Positions 17,872 through 25,734 of a DNA stretch of 48,027 nt are shown here, piece by piece. The translations under genes were made by a program, and so were the position numbers. The stretch covers positions 1 to 48,027 of the forward strand of contig JAITCU010000004.1 in NCBI GenBank assembly GCA_031282835.1, given 5' to 3'. Position 1 is the first letter of the stretch. Every line of letters begins with the position of its first letter. The DNA is from Puniceicoccales bacterium (GTDB lineage: Bacteria > Verrucomicrobiota > Verrucomicrobiia > Opitutales > JAIRLM01). Under the pieces are notes generated by a model that searched no databases, was not told where the DNA came from, and saw only the letters and a program-made list of their open reading frames with translations.

Positions 17872-18081
17872 TTAAGTCTGCGAGGGACTTATAGTTAATT
17901 TGGCAAATGTTAATACCGGAGTGGATGGCAACTAAATTATTCATAAAAAATCCCCCTAAACACAACACATAATTTTAAAATTCAATACTATTACTGCCAT
18001 TGCCAAGTCGCCGAAGCGATAATTCACTTTTTTATTAATTGGCCCTCATTACTTCTCCGATCGGGTGGCTCAGTTTTTTGT
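17872..18081. other. Intergenic stretch downstream of the glycosyltransferase
   Basis: No gene is visible. The part from about 18001 to 18081 belongs to the 3' conserved block of dispersed-element copy E (minus strand, V-N-Y-R-F-G). Confidence 0.4.
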
Positions 18082-18276
18082 TCATTGGTGATATTTCCTA
18101 ATAGCTTTCGTGGCTGGCAACGGGCTGGCCCGTTCTAAAAACGCAGGAGATTCTCGTAAAAACGAGAGATCCAGTTTAAAGCCAGGTGCCAGTCTCAGGA
18201 CTGGGAACATTCGCAGTTCCCAATCGCCATCAAAAATACCTTTCGTGGACACGGTGGTGGCGGTAACATTTTTCAT
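18082..18276 (-). CDS. Dispersed small-ORF family, copy E (64 aa)
   Basis: The product starts M-K-N-V-T-A-T-T and has the full family pattern: G-I-F-D-G-D-W-E-L, L-A-P-G-F-K-L, S-F-L-R-E-S-P-A-F-L-E-R-A-S-P-L and A-T-K-A-I. It ends at a TGA (18084-18082). A further ATG overlaps that stop and opens a 17-codon frame (M-N-K-K-L-S-H-P-I-G-E). Copies B and E are the best preserved and agree at protein level over about 55 positions. No signal peptide or domain is recognised. It is convergent with the glycosyltransferase and driven by the family promoter. Confidence 0.5.
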   Translation of the reverse strand: MKNVTATTVSTKGIFDGDWELRMFPVLRLAPGFKLDLSFLRESPAFLERASPLPATKAIRKYHQ

Positions 18277-18293
18277 ATTGAACTTTCCTTTTT

Positions 18294-18341
18294 AGAATCC
18301 GAATTCTGAGACCATATTGCTAGAGGATAAGTATTTGTCAA
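18294..18341 (-). promoter_or_regulatory. Family promoter and dyad, copy E
   Basis: Minus strand: TTGACA (18341-18336), a 19-bp spacer, TATGGT (18316-18311), then the near-palindrome AGAATTCGGATTCT (18307-18294), with the start codon at 18276. Sequence upstream of TTGACA is shared with copy B for about 60 bp. Confidence 0.7.
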
Positions 18342-18429
18342 CCCCTTTATGATTTCGGCGAATTTTGGGCCAATTTTGGGTAAATTGCGGCGAAAAACTG
18401 CAGGGCCTCCCCCCAAGACAGCTGCGATA

Positions 18430-19120
18430 GACCTGACCGCGTACACCACAAAGTCCAAGTTATTACCGCGGCAAAGCAGACTGGGGGAGAGGATCCTGTT
18501 GGAAGAACTTCTCTCGCAGGTGCTCCATCAGCCTCGTTCCTCCGCTGTCAACCCCAACTCCTCCCATTCGCGCATTTTATCCCTTCTTTTGGTGAACGGA
18601 ACCCGCCTGGGCCAACTTCAAAGACCGCCGCCACCCTATGAATGCCCTCCATCCCGCATAACTGGCGCCAATATTTTTACCAAATACACTCGCGAGCGTC
18701 AGGCGCTCTTTTGCCTCCGAAAGTCTCTGAGATTTCTCCCTTTCCCTCGCTACGGCAGCGGTAGCGGCGCGATCGTTCCGCAATACCTCCGCCTGTCACG
18801 AAAGCTGTTAAACCTCATCCCCGGTATGCTAGCCGCACACGCAAGCACGCAGCATTCACCAAACCAAGAACAGCGTCCTTGTAGCGCTGAGATTTGCCCT
18901 CACGCACGCTACGTTCATACCACGCGAGAAGGAACGACAACCAGTTATCGCCTTCCCCGCGATCCCGCATGATGTGGGCCGTAGTAGCGCTTATCAAAGG
19001 GATAGTTTCCGCCCTGTCCCCAGACAAGGACGTCACCAGATTTTCGCGCGCCTCGTCACTGTCCAGGATACCAACAAGCTGCCCACAGCCCTACCCCTCA
19101 CATAGCGCTTGGCTGAACAC
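18430..19120 (-). pseudogene. Decayed gene related to the one at 47360-47950
   Basis: The minus strand holds several adjacent protein-like stretches in different frames. The longest (19090-18815) contains L-I-S-A-T-T-A-H-I-M and, 7 residues later, W-L-S-F-L-L-A-W. The next (18783-18577) contains R-E-R-E-K-S-Q-R-L-S-E-A-K-E-R-L, a charged coiled-coil-like run. The minus strand at 47928-47626 has the matching order G-P-I-V, then Y-S-A-V-T-Q-H-V-L, then W-K-L-L-L-M-M-A-W. The spacing agrees, so the two are paralogous remnants. The function is unknown. Confidence 0.4.
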
Positions 19121-19187
19121 CGAACCCATACGCACACAAGTGGCGCATCCAGCTTGGAAAGAAAGTAAAAAATTTTCTGCTAGGAAA

Positions 19188-19352
19188 ATGGGCGGTTGGG
19201 AAATTTTTGTGCTCCAACTTATGGGCGGAGGAAGGGCGTTCAGTTGGGGCTGGGGCCAGTTGGTCGAAAACGGCAAAATCATTTTTGCGGGGGTTGCGAC
19301 AAATTTTCCACAGGCGGCGATCATAACGGTCTCAAATCTGGAAAGCGTTTGA
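19188..19352 (+). CDS. Possible 54-aa leader ORF upstream of secA
   Basis: ATG 19188 has AGGA just upstream, and the frame ends at TGA 19352, 32 bp before the secA start. The product is hydrophobic and glycine/tryptophan-rich (M-G-G-W-E-I-F at the start, G-W-G-Q-L in the middle). It has no clear signal peptide. A regulatory upstream reading frame of secA is known in other bacteria (SecM, VemP), but no arrest motif is evident here. It could be chance. Confidence 0.25.
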   Translation: MGGWEIFVLQLMGGGRAFSWGWGQLVENGKIIFAGVATNFPQAAIITVSNLESV

Positions 19353-19384
19353 CAGGGGATGTTCCGTATTTTATCAGACACCTC

Positions 19385-22327
19385 ATGTTGGGATTGAGCG
19401 GAATTTGGAGGCATTTCGCCGGGCGTCATTACCGAAAATTCATCAAGCAATGCGCGCCGCTAATCCGGCAAATTCACCGCTTTGAAGAAAGCTACAGCTC
19501 CCTGACCGACGGGGAACTGCGCGATAAAACGGGGGAATTCAGGAAAAGGTTTCAGGGCGGGGAGTCGCTGGATCAGCTGCTCCCCGAGGCCTTTGGGGCG
19601 GTCATGGCCGCATGTAGGAGACTTTGCGAAAAAACGCTGCTGGTTTGCGGGCAATTTCAAAAATGGGAAATGGTACCCTATGATGAGCAGCTGATGGGCG
19701 GAATTGCCCTCCATTCGCGTAAAATCGCGGAGCTGGCGACGGGGGAGGGGAAGACCCTGATGGCCACGCTACCACTCTATCTCAACGCTTTAACTGGGAA
19801 AAATTGCCAGCTGGTGACCGTCAACGACTACCTCGCCCGGCGGGACAGTGAATGGATGGGTAACGTCTATGACCTCCTCGGGCTCAGCGTTGGCTGCATC
19901 CAAAACGGCATGCCCCCGAGCGTGCGAAAAAAGGCCTACGCCTGCGACATTACCTATGGCACGGCGTCGGAATTTGGCTTCGACTACCTGCGCGATAACG
20001 GTTTGGCATTGAGCGCGGATGAGCAGGTGCAGCGGGAACACTTTTTTTGCATCGTGGATGAGGTCGACTCCATCCTCATAGACGAGGCACGGACGCCGCT
20101 CATCATTTCCGGGCCCATGGAGGAGGACCGGATGGGCCCGTTCAAGGAGCTATGTCCCTCCGTTGCAAAGTTGGCCGATTTGCAGCTGCAGCTGTGCAAC
20201 CGCCTGGTCGCAGAGGCAAAGGAGGTACTGGATAAAAAGCCCAATGACGAATTGGCTCTGAGCAAGTTGGCTCAGGTGCGCATGGGCATGCCAACGCACC
20301 GGCAACTACTTAAGTTGTTGGAGTCAAATATCATAGAGCGAAAATTGGACCGCCTGGAACGGGAAATGGGCAGCGAATTGCGCCGGGATGAAAAATTTCG
20401 CCTGAAGGAGGAACTCTATTTCACAATCGACGAGCGGCAAAACGCGGCAGATTTGACCGAATTGGGCCGGCAAACGCTATATCCGGATGACCCAGATTCC
20501 TTTTTGTTGCCGGATTTGTCGGCCGTTTTCGCTGAAATTGAGCGGGATGGCGAACTAAGCGCAGCGGAAAAGGACAAAATAAAACAGGAGTCAGCGGTGG
20601 AGCTGGAGCGGGTCGGCCAACGGATCCACTGCATCGGCCAATTGCTCCGAGCACACACCCTATTTGAGCGGGATCAGCACTACATCGTCCACAACGGCCA
20701 GGCGGTCATCGTAGATGCCAACACGGGGCGCGCCATGCCCGGGCGACGGTGGAGCGACGGACTACACCAGGCCATCGAGGCCAAGGAACGGCTGGAAATT
20801 CAGCGGGAAAACCGCACATTCGCCACGATCACCATCCAAAATTATTTCCGCATGTACGAAAAACTGGCGGGGATGACGGGTACGGCGGAAACCGAGGCGC
20901 AGGAATTCCGCGACATCTACGGGCTTGCGGTGGTTGTAATTCCGACGCACCGGCCATGCATTCGGAAGGACGCGGATGACGAAATTTATAAAACCCGGCG
21001 GGAGAAGTACGCGGCGGTTATCCGGGATATTGAAGCGGCACACGGGCGCGGGCAGCCAGTATTGGTGGGCACGACGTCCGTTGAGGCGTCCCAGCTGATC
21101 GATAAGATGTTACAGCACAACAACTTGCCCCATACCGTGCTCAATGCCAAATTCCATGAAATGGAGGCCAACATCGTTGCCAGGGCGGGCGCCATCGGGG
21201 CAATCACCATTGCAACGAACATGGCCGGGCGCGGCACGGACATCAAGTTGGCGGAAGGCGCGGCGGAATTGGGTGGGCTCCTAATCCTTGGCACGGAGCG
21301 ACATGAAGCGCGACGCATAGATCGGCAGCTACGTGGCCGGTGCGCACGGCAGGGGGACCCGGGGAGCTCTAAATTTTATGTCTCCCTGGAGGACGACCTC
21401 ATGCGCCTCTTCGCCAACCGCGGGGCCATTGGCGCCATGTTGGAGCGCACGTTCAAGGAAGGCGACGTACTCACCCATCCCCTGCTCAACCGCTCCATCG
21501 CCCATGCGCAGAAAAAAATCGAACAGCAAAACTATTCCATCCGCAAACGGCTTTTACAATACGATGACGTACTCAACACGCAGCGGGAAGTGATTTATTC
21601 CCTGCGCAATAGTATTTTGCGCGACGCGGATTCCCGACCCGTCATATGGGAATTTGTCGGAGATTTCATCGCCCGCTTCCTCGCCGATGGATGTGATGCG
21701 AAAAATGGACACGATCCAATGGCGAGCCCTTTTGACCCGCTGCGGGCAATATTTCCCATAAAATTCACCGATGAAGAACTGGCGCCGATGGACAATATTT
21801 GCCGGCAGAAGTTTCTAGTGCAGCGCGTGCAAGAGGCCTACGCGGTCAAGGAGAAGGTCGAAGATGCCACCAGCCTGCGCCGATTGGAAAAAATTATTCT
21901 CCTTCGCGCCATAGATGCCCACTGGCAGCAGCATTTGTCCGCCATGGACGACCTGCGGCACAGCGTCGGATTGCGTGCCTACGCGCAGAAAAATCCTCTC
22001 TATGAGTATAAAACGGAGGCATTTGCGCAGTTTGAGGAGCTGCTACGTGCCATACACCGGGACATCGCCTTCGCCCTATTTCGGTCCGCCACTAGTCTCG
22101 ATGCGTTTCGCCATCTATTCCGCCAGCTTCAACAACCGGAAAGTGACACCAAGGACGGCGGAACCATCACGATCGATTGGGAATCCCTGCGCGGGCGCGT
22201 GCAGGAACAAACCAAGCCGCAAAAGGGTACGGCAAAAACCTCCAAAATACGCACCCCCACGGCGGGTAAAAGCGTCCGCATCAGAGGCCAAGCGGGTAAG
22301 AAAAGTTCGAATCCCATCAAAGAATGA
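19385..22327 (+). CDS. secA: Preprotein translocase ATPase SecA
   Basis: SecA drives protein export through SecYEG. The ATG at 19385 gives 980 residues starting M-L-G-L-S-G-I-W; a longer upstream frame has no family similarity. Walker A is A-T-G-E-G-K-T (118-124), Walker B D-E-V-D (225-228) followed by the D-E-A-R-T-P-L-I-I-S-G signature. The C-terminal half has the T-N-M-A-G-R-G-T-D motif and Q-L-R-G-R-x-x-R-Q-G-D-P-G-S. The protein is longer than E. coli SecA (901) and contains extended segments between about 255 and 420. Its basic C-terminus lacks the C-x-C-x8-C-(H/C) zinc motif used for SecB and phospholipid contact. It is followed after 3 bp by acpS. Confidence 0.97.
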   Translation: MLGLSGIWRHFAGRHYRKFIKQCAPLIRQIHRFEESYSSLTDGELRDKTGEFRKRFQGGESLDQLLPEAFGAVMAACRRLCEKTLLVCGQFQKWEMVPYDEQLMGGIALHSRKIAELATGEGKTLMATLPLYLNALTGKNCQLVTVNDYLARRDSEWMGNVYDLLGLSVGCIQNGMPPSVRKKAYACDITYGTASEFGFDYLRDNGLALSADEQVQREHFFCIVDEVDSILIDEARTPLIISGPMEEDRMGPFKELCPSVAKLADLQLQLCNRLVAEAKEVLDKKPNDELALSKLAQVRMGMPTHRQLLKLLESNIIERKLDRLEREMGSELRRDEKFRLKEELYFTIDERQNAADLTELGRQTLYPDDPDSFLLPDLSAVFAEIERDGELSAAEKDKIKQESAVELERVGQRIHCIGQLLRAHTLFERDQHYIVHNGQAVIVDANTGRAMPGRRWSDGLHQAIEAKERLEIQRENRTFATITIQNYFRMYEKLAGMTGTAETEAQEFRDIYGLAVVVIPTHRPCIRKDADDEIYKTRREKYAAVIRDIEAAHGRGQPVLVGTTSVEASQLIDKMLQHNNLPHTVLNAKFHEMEANIVARAGAIGAITIATNMAGRGTDIKLAEGAAELGGLLILGTERHEARRIDRQLRGRCARQGDPGSSKFYVSLEDDLMRLFANRGAIGAMLERTFKEGDVLTHPLLNRSIAHAQKKIEQQNYSIRKRLLQYDDVLNTQREVIYSLRNSILRDADSRPVIWEFVGDFIARFLADGCDAKNGHDPMASPFDPLRAIFPIKFTDEELAPMDNICRQKFLVQRVQEAYAVKEKVEDATSLRRLEKIILLRAIDAHWQQHLSAMDDLRHSVGLRAYAQKNPLYEYKTEAFAQFEELLRAIHRDIAFALFRSATSLDAFRHLFRQLQQPESDTKDGGTITIDWESLRGRVQEQTKPQKGTAKTSKIRTPTAGKSVRIRGQAGKKSSNPIKE

Positions 22328-22330
22328 GCC

Positions 22331-22723
22331 ATGGGAAGAATTGTCGGAATTGGCACGGACATCGTTGAAGTTGCGCGCATCCAATCGGCTTACGCGCGCC
22401 ACGGGGACCGCTTTTTACGCCGCATCTTCACCCCCGGCGAGATAGCATACGCCTTTCACTTTCGAAATCCCTACCCGTCCCTCGCCGCCCGATTCGCCGC
22501 AAAGGAGGCCGTGGCAAAGGCCTTGGGAACGGGAATCGGCCCCGACCTTTCCTTTCGCCAGATTGAAGTTTTCTGCAACGCAAAAAATGCACCGGGAATA
22601 CGGCTAAATAGTCATAACCGAGATACTAAGATCGATGATCACGACATTTTGTTATCCCTTTCGCACACCCGTGGCCTGGCCGTCGCGTTCGTGACAATCC
22701 GGTCCTCACCAGTTGGCGTGTGA
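22331..22723 (+). CDS. acpS: Holo-[acyl-carrier-protein] synthase
   Basis: AcpS transfers 4'-phosphopantetheine from CoA to acyl carrier protein. The 130-residue product has the I-G-I-G-T-D-I-V-E start (here V-G-I-G-T-D), the R-F-A-A-K-E-A-V-A-K-A-L-G-T-G signature with the metal-binding glutamate, and a late L-S-L-S-H-T motif. Length is normal. It follows secA with 3 bp between the stop and the start. Its last 85 bp overlap the 3' end of addA on the other strand. Confidence 0.95.
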   Translation: MGRIVGIGTDIVEVARIQSAYARHGDRFLRRIFTPGEIAYAFHFRNPYPSLAARFAAKEAVAKALGTGIGPDLSFRQIEVFCNAKNAPGIRLNSHNRDTKIDDHDILLSLSHTRGLAVAFVTIRSSPVGV

Positions 22724-25700
22724 TAAATAACTCCGCGGACGTTATTCTCCCCGCTGCCGTTGAGCACAAAATTAACATATCTCCGAACCTGGCACCGATA
22801 CTTTTCCATTTGCTCCGCGGAAATCCCCCGATCCGTTTTCCAATCCACGACGCATATTTCCCGGGCGCAGCGAGAGACGCATAGCAAATCGATGATACCG
22901 CTTCCGTTGTTGCCGTCGTAAAATTCCCACTCCGAGTAAAAGTGCGCAAATTTCCGGCATAAAAACTCATATAGCCGCGACCGCAGAAATAGGTCCGATT
23001 CCTGGCGCCCGCGAGCCTCGTCGGGCGAGCGGGCAATTTGATAATCCAAATAACCCCGTCGCTCATCCTCATCCGCGTGCCAGGGAAAATGACGCATGGC
23101 TTCGTGCCACCAATTGCCATAGACGACTTGACCGCTACCATCGGCGAAATTCGGCTCCCCGGCGGCATCGGCGGGTGGAATTGAAGCCAAAACTTCCCGA
23201 GCCCTTCGGCAAACGGTAGAAAAATCTTCCGCGGGAAATTCGTTCTCATTCGCGAATGCGAGCGGTTCCGGTTGCGGCTCAAAAAACGGAATTCGCCCCG
23301 GGAAAAACTGCGCAAACTTTTGCGGATCGAGATCTAACAAGGACTGCGGGGAATATTCCGCAGCGTTTTGTTCCCCACTCGCATGGGTTTCTTCCTCCGC
23401 CTCGCCGCCGCTTGCCGTCGGAGGCATGACGGATACGAGAATCAGCGTTTGCTGGGCGCGTGTCATCGCCACGTAAAGCAGCCGCTCAAAATTTTGCAAT
23501 TTTCCCAGGTCCCTGTTGGCTCTGACGTGTTGATATTCATCGGTTCCCGCCACAACTAGCCAGAGAGGCTGGCCGTCACGGTAAGCAAAGTGTGGCAGGA
23601 CCATGGGCCTGGTGCTTATTTTTCGATTCAAAAATGGCAAAATAACCACGGGCCATTGCAAACCTTTGGAGCCGTGAAAATTATCGATCTGCACGCCATC
23701 CACCGGCGGAGACGAAATTTCGCACGTGGCAAAAAACTGCCGGAAAAAATTTGGGACGAATTTCTGGAATGGGATTCCGTGGCCATCCGACTGGTGCGCC
23801 AATCCCAAAATTTTTTCCCAAACGATTAGTTCCTGGGAAAAAGCGGCCGGTGGCACGCAGTTTCTAATTTTTTCCAAAAGCTGAAACCGGGTATTGAGAT
23901 TTTGGAAAATGGTGCTTACGGCCTCGTTTGAAATGGAAACACTCCGCATATCGCGCAAAATACTTCCAATTAAATTTTCCCCGTCGCTTTCCGAATTGTG
24001 CATAAGCGCCTCCACCGGAGAGTCATATGCGCAAACATGCATGGCGATGGCTTCGTCGGAAATGCCAAAAACCTCCCGCAGCACGCAGACGATTTCCCTA
24101 AGGTCCGCCGGCGCCGTCAGCACCCGAGTCAACCCGCACATCCAACGGTAAATAAAGAAATCGCCCCAGGTCCGGTTGCGAACTTTGCACTCCGCCGGGA
24201 TGCCGTGTTCTCCGAAAATACGCCGCAGCTCCCAGAGACTTCGCCGGTTGATGCCGCTCAAAATCGCAACGTCCGACCAACGCCAAACCCCTAAATCTTC
24301 CGGTGTTTTCGCCGCCAAAAACGACGCGAATTCTTCCATTTCATCGGCCAACGTCGCCGATTGCGCCGCCGTGCGCAGTGCGACGTGCAACACCTGTCCT
24401 GGGAATTGGCGCTCTGCGGCGACCATGGGAACAAACCGCGCCTGCCCCCGGCAGCCGTCCAGGATCTTTGGAAATAAGCGGTTCACCGCGGACACCACCG
24501 TCTCTGGGCAGCGCATGGTAACGTTGAACACCAGCTCCTCCGCCGAGTGGTTCGACTTTAAACGGTCACAAATATCCCCGAATCGCCTAAGCTCCTCTCC
24601 ATCGGCGAGATAGATCGATTGCTGCCCATCCCCGACCAGGGAAAAATAGCCCTGCCGCGGACCACTTTGCGCGGGGTCTTGTGGGACTATTTGAAGAAAA
24701 AATTCAAAATCATCGGCCGTGGTGTCCTGCGCCTCGTCCAGGAGCACGCGATAATTTCGGTTTCGCAGACAGTTTACTATGTCCCCGTAGCACAGTAATT
24801 TACGAGCAGCAAGGCGCATGTCGTCATAGGTTGCCGCGAAGTTTTTTAATCGAAACTGCTGATATGCCTCTGCCATTTTGTGGCAAAACACGCCGCCAAC
24901 GACCTCAACCCACCGCGCGAGCGGCGCCAGCCAGTGGTCATGGCAAATGTCGGCAAACGTCCGGTCGCCAATGCTTGCCCCGCTCCATTTTTCCTTCAGC
25001 CGAATGGGCGCATAATTCCCCCGTTCAAAATTTTCCCGCCAATGCCCGATAATTTTTCGTTGGGTCAACACAACCGCCTGCGATGCCTTTGCTGTAGGAA
25101 GATCATCCGACAGAATAGCCTCCCAGTGAATCATCGGTAATGGCGGCAGAGAATCAGGCAGCACGGCCCGAGAATTCGGATTTATTCGTCGTGCGGTATT
25201 CACAAGTTCCTCCCAGTCCGCAAGCTGCAATAGTCGTTTCAACGGGGCCGGAGGCAAAAATTCAGCCCAATCACTCCGGGAGGCATCAAGAAAATCGTGC
25301 CAGAGGACGGCTTCCTCCGGTGAATCCATTTCGATGATGCGCGTTTTCCGGCGGTATCCCACGCGTGTGCCAAATTCCTCCAACAATCGCACTAAAAAAC
25401 TATCGATGGTCCCAAAGAAGGCCGATTCCAGGGCCCGCATGGCATTCACATCCGCGAACTTTCGCACCCGATCCATCACCCGTTGGCGGAGTTCCGCGGC
25501 TGCCTTGCGGGTGTAAGTTATAACAATCAAGGTACTTAACAATTCCTCCGCGTTGGGTAGGGACGCCATGTGGCCGATGCGGGCGACGATGGCCGTTGTT
25601 TTTCCCACGCCAGCTGGGGCAATGACGAGAAAATTGCGGTCCACTTCTCGCCCAAAGCGTTCCCGGGCGAGGCAATCCGCCAACGGCCGGGCCGAATCGG

Positions 25701-25734
25701 TCGCGCTAGGAATCATCACTGGCAACCTCCACAA
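22639..25734 (-). CDS. addA: Helicase-nuclease AddA-type subunit (UvrD/RecB superfamily)
   Basis: The 1031-residue product pairs with AddB to process DNA ends for recombination repair. Superfamily-1 motifs appear in order: Walker A APAGVGKT (39-46), motif Ia region T-Y-T-R-K-A-A-A-E-L, motif II D-E-A-Q-D (333-337), motif III G-D-G-Q-Q-S-I-Y, motif V H-G-S-K-G-L-Q-W and motif VI L-Y-V-A-M-T-R-A. A C-terminal PD-(D/E)xK nuclease follows (I-I-D-L-L, then V-V-D-W-K-T-D). It is somewhat shorter than typical AddA (1150-1250). The start is uncertain (TTG/ATG at 25734 or ATG at 25716). It overlaps addB by 29 bp, which indicates translational coupling. Confidence 0.85.
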   Translation of the reverse strand: MWRLPVMIPSATDSARPLADCLARERFGREVDRNFLVIAPAGVGKTTAIVARIGHMASLPNAEELLSTLIVITYTRKAAAELRQRVMDRVRKFADVNAMRALESAFFGTIDSFLVRLLEEFGTRVGYRRKTRIIEMDSPEEAVLWHDFLDASRSDWAEFLPPAPLKRLLQLADWEELVNTARRINPNSRAVLPDSLPPLPMIHWEAILSDDLPTAKASQAVVLTQRKIIGHWRENFERGNYAPIRLKEKWSGASIGDRTFADICHDHWLAPLARWVEVVGGVFCHKMAEAYQQFRLKNFAATYDDMRLAARKLLCYGDIVNCLRNRNYRVLLDEAQDTTADDFEFFLQIVPQDPAQSGPRQGYFSLVGDGQQSIYLADGEELRRFGDICDRLKSNHSAEELVFNVTMRCPETVVSAVNRLFPKILDGCRGQARFVPMVAAERQFPGQVLHVALRTAAQSATLADEMEEFASFLAAKTPEDLGVWRWSDVAILSGINRRSLWELRRIFGEHGIPAECKVRNRTWGDFFIYRWMCGLTRVLTAPADLREIVCVLREVFGISDEAIAMHVCAYDSPVEALMHNSESDGENLIGSILRDMRSVSISNEAVSTIFQNLNTRFQLLEKIRNCVPPAAFSQELIVWEKILGLAHQSDGHGIPFQKFVPNFFRQFFATCEISSPPVDGVQIDNFHGSKGLQWPVVILPFLNRKISTRPMVLPHFAYRDGQPLWLVVAGTDEYQHVRANRDLGKLQNFERLLYVAMTRAQQTLILVSVMPPTASGGEAEEETHASGEQNAAEYSPQSLLDLDPQKFAQFFPGRIPFFEPQPEPLAFANENEFPAEDFSTVCRRAREVLASIPPADAAGEPNFADGSGQVVYGNWWHEAMRHFPWHADEDERRGYLDYQIARSPDEARGRQESDLFLRSRLYEFLCRKFAHFYSEWEFYDGNNGSGIIDLLCVSRCAREICVVDWKTDRGISAEQMEKYRCQVRRYVNFVLNGSGENNVRGVIYHTPTGEDRIVTNATARPRVCERDNKMS

